Shown in pieces: positions 59,556 through 64,000 of a stretch of 64,000 bases of DNA (the first letter of the stretch is position 1; each line of letters opens with the position of its first letter). The notes under the pieces are model-generated. The model was not told where the DNA came from, ran no database searches, and was given only the letters and a program-made list of their open reading frames with translations. Location: the NCBI GenBank assembly GCA_016722375.1, contig JADKJG010000001.1:186001-250000 (forward strand), read 5' to 3'. Source of the DNA: Bacteroidota bacterium (GTDB lineage: Bacteria; Bacteroidota; Bacteroidia; Chitinophagales; LD1). The translations under genes and the position numbers were made by a program.

Positions 59556-59819
59556 CCACAGATATATACCAAGGATGCCAATGATAAATAGCAACGATGC
59601 CATTGCTATTTACCAACGGTGTCATTTTTAATTAGCAGGAGAGTCATTACTAAGTAGAAATAGTGTTTATGCTAATTAGTATCGGGGGGCTTGCTAATTA
59701 ACATAGGGCCTATTGCTATATAGCAATAGGTGAGTTGGTAATTAGTATCACATGCATTGTTATATAGCATAAGGGTCGTTGCTAATTAGCAACGAGGGCA
59801 TTGATATTTATCAATGAAG
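59556..59819. repeat. Tandem array D: twelve 22-bp units with palindromic cores
   Basis: Twelve contiguous 22-bp units; cores are palindromes such as TTGCTAATTAGCAA, ATTGCTATATAGCAAT and the near-palindrome ATTGATATTTATCAAT. Variation between units is high while the period is exact. Not coding. The rest of the 59402-59941 gap holds an F4-like repeat half at 59843. Confidence 0.9.
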
Positions 59820-59842
59820 CCTTGTATAATGTTGTTTGGGAT

Positions 59843-59886
59843 TTCTGAATGTTGAATGAAATGGAGGATGTCACTCAGCATTCAAG
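59843..59886. repeat. F4-type inverted repeat (TGAATGTTGAATG)
   Basis: TGAATGTTGAATGAAATGG and CACTCAGCATTCA halves, related to the repeat at 46221. Sits downstream of the OsmC gene. Confidence 0.5.
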
Positions 59887-59941
59887 TCTCATCACGATTT
59901 TCGACTTTATCTGCTACCCTGTTTAGTCCGAGAAGTATAGA

Positions 59942-60358
59942 TTAGAGATAAACTATCTCAACCTCCAGTTTGGCAAATGCGCGAACCATAGCGCTGACAC
60001 CACAATATTTGTCTTGCGAAAGATTGACGGCTTTCCGGAACTTATCCTGGTCATCGGAATTATTCAGGCGAATGGAATATATAAGGCGGACTGTGTGGTA
60101 GGTTCTCGGATGTTGCTCGGTCATCTCTCCGCCCACCTTCATGCTGAAGTCTGTGAAACCCACGCGCATTTTGTTCAGAATATCTACCACATCTATACCG
60201 GTGCAACCGGCCAGAGAAGTGAGAATCAGGGCCTTGGGACGAACACCGGTAGAACTATCGCGTGCATCGCCATCAATGGCAATAGTCCTGCCGTTTTGCA
60301 AGGCATCAAACTTCAAATCGCCTTTCCATTTCACTTCAATTTCCTGTACAGCAGCCAT
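59942..60358 (-). CDS. OsmC-family protein
   Basis: 138 residues. KWKGDLKFDALQNGRTIAIDGDA at the start, ALILTSLAGCTGIDVVDILNKM with the first catalytic-type Cys, and NLSQDKYCGVSAMVRA with the second. The two Cys lie as in OsmC/Ohr peroxide-reducing proteins. Substrate unknown, often organic hydroperoxides. Third gene of a minus-strand set: M1 peptidase, SRPBCC, OsmC (gaps 11-12 bp). Confidence 0.85.
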   Translation of the reverse strand: MAAVQEIEVKWKGDLKFDALQNGRTIAIDGDARDSSTGVRPKALILTSLAGCTGIDVVDILNKMRVGFTDFSMKVGGEMTEQHPRTYHTVRLIYSIRLNNSDDQDKFRKAVNLSQDKYCGVSAMVRAFAKLEVEIVYL

Positions 60359-60370
60359 ATTTTGCGAGAT

Positions 60371-60769
60371 TTATTTTTTAAGATAGGCTTTCATCGGTTC
60401 CCAGTAATATTGTTTCCATCCATCGGCAAGAGCTGCCGCTTTGTGTTCAGGTATATCAGTTTGGGTGAAAGTTAATTTAGTACCTGAAGGTGATTTTTCA
60501 AAAACAAAAGTGCAAGCAGAGAAATGATCATCGGGCCATCCGTCCTCTGCAAAGTGCCAGGCCTGCACAATCTTCTTCCCTTCTTCCAATTCTATATTAT
60601 AGCCATGACAGTAGCCATCAAATATGTCAAACTTACCGCCCGGTTTTCTGCTCATCTTAATCTTTCCTCCGGTGATTGCTCCATGTTTTTTAGTATCCAT
60701 AATCATTTCATAAACTTCCTTTGGCGAAGCTTTGAAAGAAACGGTTTGTTGAATATTTTTTGTCTTCAT
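60371..60769 (-). CDS. SRPBCC/AHSA1-domain protein
   Basis: 132 residues. One START-like domain of the Aha1-C type: VSFKASPKEVYEMIMDTKKHGAITGGKIKMSRKPGGKFDIFDGYCHGYNIELEEGKKIVQAWHF, then GTKLTFTQTDIPEH and the terminal helix WKQYYWEPMKAYL. It likely binds a hydrophobic ligand. Sits between the peptidase and OsmC genes. Confidence 0.82.
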   Translation of the reverse strand: MKTKNIQQTVSFKASPKEVYEMIMDTKKHGAITGGKIKMSRKPGGKFDIFDGYCHGYNIELEEGKKIVQAWHFAEDGWPDDHFSACTFVFEKSPSGTKLTFTQTDIPEHKAAALADGWKQYYWEPMKAYLKK

Positions 60770-60780
60770 AGAGAATGTGT

Positions 60781-62457
60781 TTAAAGTTTCTTAACATCAA
60801 TATACATCAATTCGTCATTCACCTTCAGTTGCGTATCCTTTTTCAGTTTAATAGAGGTGGTTTGCCATTCATCGCTACCGTTGATTCTTTTTTCTTGCCC
60901 CGCCGAATAAGAAATCACAAAAGGCATTCTGAAGTTTTTTACATCAACTTGCCAACGGTAACTCAGTTCATATTCTCCATGCTTTGTCTTTTTGAGCTTG
61001 TATTCCAAAACAGGAATGTTTGCTTGTTTCAAATATTGCTCAAAAACAGGGGCTAAATTGATACCTGACTTTTTGCTGATGTAGTTTGTTATCTCCTGAT
61101 AATCTGTCGTCTTATATTTAAACGCTGTGTCGCTGATTCCCTTAACAATACTCCACCACAGTCCATCTTTGTTAATGATATGACGAATGGTGTTCAGCAT
61201 TAACATTCCTTTAGCATACATATCGCCGTCGCCCTCTTCGTTCACTCCATAGATGCCTACTACAGGGTTTTTGTTTCCAACGGAAGTTTTTTTTGCATTA
61301 ATGTATCTCATGGCCGTGTCCTTGCCAAAAAGACATTCTACATAAATGGCTTCAGAATAGGTACAGAAACCTTCATGAATCCACATATCTGCTATGTCTT
61401 TACAACTCACCGAATTGCCCCACCATTCATGACCCGATTCATGGATGATGATATAATCAAAGTCTAAGCCGATTCGCGAAAAATCTCTTCCGGCATAACC
61501 GGTGAGGTATTTATTGCCGTATGCAATGGCTCCCTGATGCTCCATGCCCAGATAGGGAGTTTCGACTAAAGCATAGCCATCATTCCAAAAGGGATATTTC
61601 CCAAGATATTTTTCATAGCAACTCATCATGGGCTTCACTTGCTTAAATTGTTGTTGTGCTTTTTCAAGATTGTAAGACAAGACATAATAGTCCAAGTCTA
61701 ACTTTTCACCGTCGGCTGCCACATACTGGTCAGCAAAATGAACGTAGTCTCCAATGTTTAGTGTTACATTATAACTATTGATAGGATAGCTCACTTTCCA
61801 ATGAAAAGTAGTCGTGTTATCCCCTCTCATATTTACATTCTCTTCTACCCCATTAGAAATACATTGCAGACCCGAAGGAACGGTACAGATAATTCGCATG
61901 CTATCCGGTTCATCGCTCAAATGATCTTTCATTGGCCACCAAGAACTAGCACCCATCCCTTCGCAGGACACACCAACCCAAACTTTTCCGTTGTTATCAT
62001 ACGTCCAGGTAAATCCGCCATCCCAAGGCGGACGCTTAGCTACAATTGGCTTGCCTTGGTAATACACGGTGATTTCGCGGGTAGAACCAGATGGTACTTC
62101 GTTTTCAAAATATACGAAGACCGCATTGAACTCTCTTTTATACTTCAATTCCTTTCCTTCGGAAATAATTTGAATGATGTTCATGTTTTCAAACAAATCA
62201 ATCTGCATGACACGAAAATTATTCATCGCCTTGAACACAATTTTATTACTTCCACTGATTGAATGTTCTCCGGTATCTACTTTGATATTCAGCTCGTAAT
62301 AGTTCACATCGAAACAGGTTCGTTCCGGACGAAGTGAACCTCTCAAGGTATCTGCCCTAGTGAATGTTTTCTTTTGCTCTCCTAATGCCTGGGCTGAGGT
62401 GGTAAACGTTAATAGTATAAAAAGAAAAGAAAAGAGAACGGGTTTTATCTGCATCAT
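60781..62457 (-). CDS. Secreted M1-family aminopeptidase
   Basis: 558 residues. Signal peptide (1-23, TFTTSA-Q). Zinc site HESGHEWWGN (H339, E340, H343) with third ligand E362 in MWIHEGF, exactly 18 residues on. Exopeptidase motif GMEHQGAIAYG (about 304) in place of the usual GAMEN. N-terminal beta domain (about 45-240) precedes. It lacks the C-terminal ERAP-type domain of large M1 peptidases, so it is the short LTA4-hydrolase-like form. Probably cleaves peptides in the periplasm. Confidence 0.9.
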   Translation of the reverse strand: MMQIKPVLFSFLFILLTFTTSAQALGEQKKTFTRADTLRGSLRPERTCFDVNYYELNIKVDTGEHSISGSNKIVFKAMNNFRVMQIDLFENMNIIQIISEGKELKYKREFNAVFVYFENEVPSGSTREITVYYQGKPIVAKRPPWDGGFTWTYDNNGKVWVGVSCEGMGASSWWPMKDHLSDEPDSMRIICTVPSGLQCISNGVEENVNMRGDNTTTFHWKVSYPINSYNVTLNIGDYVHFADQYVAADGEKLDLDYYVLSYNLEKAQQQFKQVKPMMSCYEKYLGKYPFWNDGYALVETPYLGMEHQGAIAYGNKYLTGYAGRDFSRIGLDFDYIIIHESGHEWWGNSVSCKDIADMWIHEGFCTYSEAIYVECLFGKDTAMRYINAKKTSVGNKNPVVGIYGVNEEGDGDMYAKGMLMLNTIRHIINKDGLWWSIVKGISDTAFKYKTTDYQEITNYISKKSGINLAPVFEQYLKQANIPVLEYKLKKTKHGEYELSYRWQVDVKNFRMPFVISYSAGQEKRINGSDEWQTTSIKLKKDTQLKVNDELMYIDVKKL

Positions 62458-62534
62458 TGTAGTGGGTTTAAGCGTACGAATTTCAAATAATTTTTCCAGA
62501 ACTTCGTCAAAGTATTAGCTATTTAACCTTATAT

Positions 62535-63776
62535 ATGGATTTGAGACTCGTACTTTCCTTTGCCGTCCCGGTAGCTTTTATATTGCTGATTGACTATTAT
62601 GCCTTTCAATCGGTGAAGACTGCGTTTCAGCACTTATCTTTTAAAGGATATCTTTTTGCAGGCTATTGGACCATCACCATTTTAGCCGTTTTATCCATCC
62701 TGACCTACCGGACTATTGGCTATAAGTTTTTACCGCACGGTGTGGGCACCTTTATCGGAGCTTTTGTTGCCATCAGCGTTTTGAGTAAAGTAGTGATGAT
62801 TCTTTTTCTCTTAGGAGAAGACATGAGCCGAATAGTTCGATTTGCAATTTCAAAATTTTCAGCCTCGCCTTCTTCCTCAACTGACATAATTACCCGTAGC
62901 CAATTTCTTAATCGTTTGGCAATTATGACTGCTGCTGTACCCTTCGGCACTCTGCTTTACGGCATTATTGCCAACGCCTACAACTATCAACTTCACAGAG
63001 TGAAGATCAGGTTTACTAACTTACCCGAAGCATTTAACGGGTTTCGGATTGTTCAACTTTCTGATATTCATACGGGCAGTTTTACCCGCACCGAACCAAT
63101 TCAAAAAGCCGTCGAGACTATTAACAGACTAAATGCAGATGTCATCCTTTTTACCGGTGACCTAGTTAACAATACTGCAGATGAAATGGAAGGCTACCTT
63201 TCTATTTTTAGTAAACTTCAAGCTAGGCTAGGTGTATATTCATCTACCGGCAATCATGATTATGGAGATTATGCACAGTGGTCTTCTAAAGAAGCCAAAG
63301 AAGAAAACTTCAGCCGGTTCATTGATGTTCATCGAAAGTTGGGGTGGAAGTTGCTGATGAATGAACATCATGTTTTTGAAAAGAACGGGGATAAGATTGC
63401 CCTAATCGGACTCGAAAACTGGGGTGCCGGGCGATGGTCGAAATACGGAAAGTTTGAAAAAGCTTATCGCGGCACGGAAGAAATTCCATTCAAAATTATG
63501 ATGAGCCATGATCCCTCCAATTGGGATGCTAAAATTCGCCCCAACTTTCCAGACATTGATTTAACTCTCAGCGGGCATACACACGGGGCACAGTTCGGCA
63601 TTGAAAGTAAATGGTTGAAATGGAGTCCTTCCCAATGGGTATATAAACAATGGGCCGGTTTATATCAGGAAGGTACACAGTATTTATATGTTAACCGGGG
63701 ATTCGGTTTTATTGGCTATCCAGGTAGAATAGGCATCCTTCCCGAAATAACCGAAATAACTTTGGTGAAAGCATAA
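62535..63776 (+). CDS. Membrane-anchored metallophosphoesterase
   Basis: 413 residues. Three to four N-terminal membrane helices (about 3-25, 35-55, 70-95 and 130-150), then a calcineurin-like phosphoesterase domain with FRIVQLSDIHTGSF, ADVILFTGDLVNN, GVYSSTGNHDYGDYAQW and LTLSGHTHGAQFG. Like UDP-diphosphatase or YkuE-type enzymes, though the lipid substrate is not assigned. The domain order (helices, then catalytic domain at the C-terminus) is as in YkuE. Confidence 0.88.
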   Translation: MDLRLVLSFAVPVAFILLIDYYAFQSVKTAFQHLSFKGYLFAGYWTITILAVLSILTYRTIGYKFLPHGVGTFIGAFVAISVLSKVVMILFLLGEDMSRIVRFAISKFSASPSSSTDIITRSQFLNRLAIMTAAVPFGTLLYGIIANAYNYQLHRVKIRFTNLPEAFNGFRIVQLSDIHTGSFTRTEPIQKAVETINRLNADVILFTGDLVNNTADEMEGYLSIFSKLQARLGVYSSTGNHDYGDYAQWSSKEAKEENFSRFIDVHRKLGWKLLMNEHHVFEKNGDKIALIGLENWGAGRWSKYGKFEKAYRGTEEIPFKIMMSHDPSNWDAKIRPNFPDIDLTLSGHTHGAQFGIESKWLKWSPSQWVYKQWAGLYQEGTQYLYVNRGFGFIGYPGRIGILPEITEITLVKA

Positions 63777-63854
63777 TCAATTATTGCTTCTGACCAATAT
63801 CATAGTTCAACTTTGGATGCAACTCTGTATATTTACAGGACTTAAAAGATTATT

Positions 63855-64000
63855 ATGGTTTACAGACAATTTTATTCTGAATTAGGGAAGTTGCTTTATG
63901 CTGTTGCAGATGTAGATGGGGTGATTACTCAGAAAGAAAAAAAGGCGCTGAAAGAGATGGTGCGTGCTGAACTCGTCCCCGAAGAAGAACACACTGACAA
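63855..64000 (+). CDS. TerB-like tellurite-resistance-family protein (runs off window)
   Basis: Starts at ATG 63855 (MVYRQFYSELGKLLYAVADVDGVITQKEKKALKEMVRAELVPEEEHTD). The acidic helix with ADVDGVITQKEKKAL is typical of TerB/DjlA-type domains, which bind metal or mediate stress response. Only 48 codons are visible. Confidence 0.7.
   Translation, partial: MVYRQFYSELGKLLYAVADVDGVITQKEKKALKEMVRAELVPEEEHTD

Overview
The window comes from a member of the Bacteroidota, probably in the Chitinophagales/Sphingobacteriales range. The evidence is two proteins with type IX secretion (T9SS) C-terminal sorting domains, several large TonB-dependent receptors, a Bacteroidota-type acyl-CoA carboxylase beta subunit, an lptE-miaB-secG gene neighbourhood, and promoters matching TTTG-N19-TAnnTTTG instead of the E. 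coli consensus. Shine-Dalgarno sequences are mostly absent, as expected for this phylum. No phage, insertion sequence, CRISPR array or rRNA was seen. The two RNA genes found are tRNA-His (35413) and tRNA-Arg (58180).

Layout. 1-7.3 kb: a partial secreted protein, a periplasmic thioredoxin, a histidine kinase and OmpR-type regulator pair, a repetitive cationic secreted protein, a B12-type radical SAM enzyme and a CPA2 cation/proton antiporter. 7.3-10.4 kb: a minus-strand cluster of a ModE-like regulator, a TonB receptor and a sulfite-oxidase-fold lipoprotein, suggesting oxyanion or molybdenum biology. 12.6-18.9 kb: a halogenase-like flavoprotein, then a tightly packed operon for nitric oxide and Fe-S stress (Ric/ScdA, a lipoprotein, a DUF1858/DUF2249 protein, NnrS, a SufT-like factor and an Rrf2 regulator). 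19.7-27.2 kb: a membrane glycosyltransferase with TPRs, a metal (probably copper) uptake set, and dCMP deaminase with a kinase-like partner. 27.2-34.3 kb: AlkB alkane hydroxylase, DUF2461, a nucleoside phosphorylase-like protein, secreted proteins and the acyl-CoA carboxylase beta subunit. 35.4-45.4 kb: tRNA-His, pyruvate/2-oxoacid dehydrogenase E1 beta, and a four-gene operon (ABC exporter, RPE-CBS fusion, DAHP synthase, PurM), a TonB receptor and an orphan protein. 46-58 kb: a SprB-repeat T9SS protein, CinA, a ParE/RelE-type toxin-antitoxin pair, an E2 acyltransferase, the miaB-sigma54-lptE-TPR-secG operon, NfeD-FloA and an acyl-CoA-binding protein. 58.6-64 kb: an Fn3 protein, an OsmC-SRPBCC-M1 peptidase operon, a metallophosphoesterase and a partial TerB-like gene.

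The most unusual content lies between the genes. Five separate intergenic tandem arrays have unrelated unit sequences, but their periods (21, about 20.5, 21, 22 and 41 bp) are all close to a whole number of DNA helical turns. They occur in islands with at least three families of dispersed repeats. Two arrays lie just upstream of two related accessory genes with a helical domain plus Fn3 domain, and a third lies just upstream of another orphan gene. A second notable point is a set of seven reading-frame breaks in otherwise intact genes, six of them apparent single-base deletions at short homopolymers. These look more like sequence error than biology and should be resolved before any gene here is called broken.
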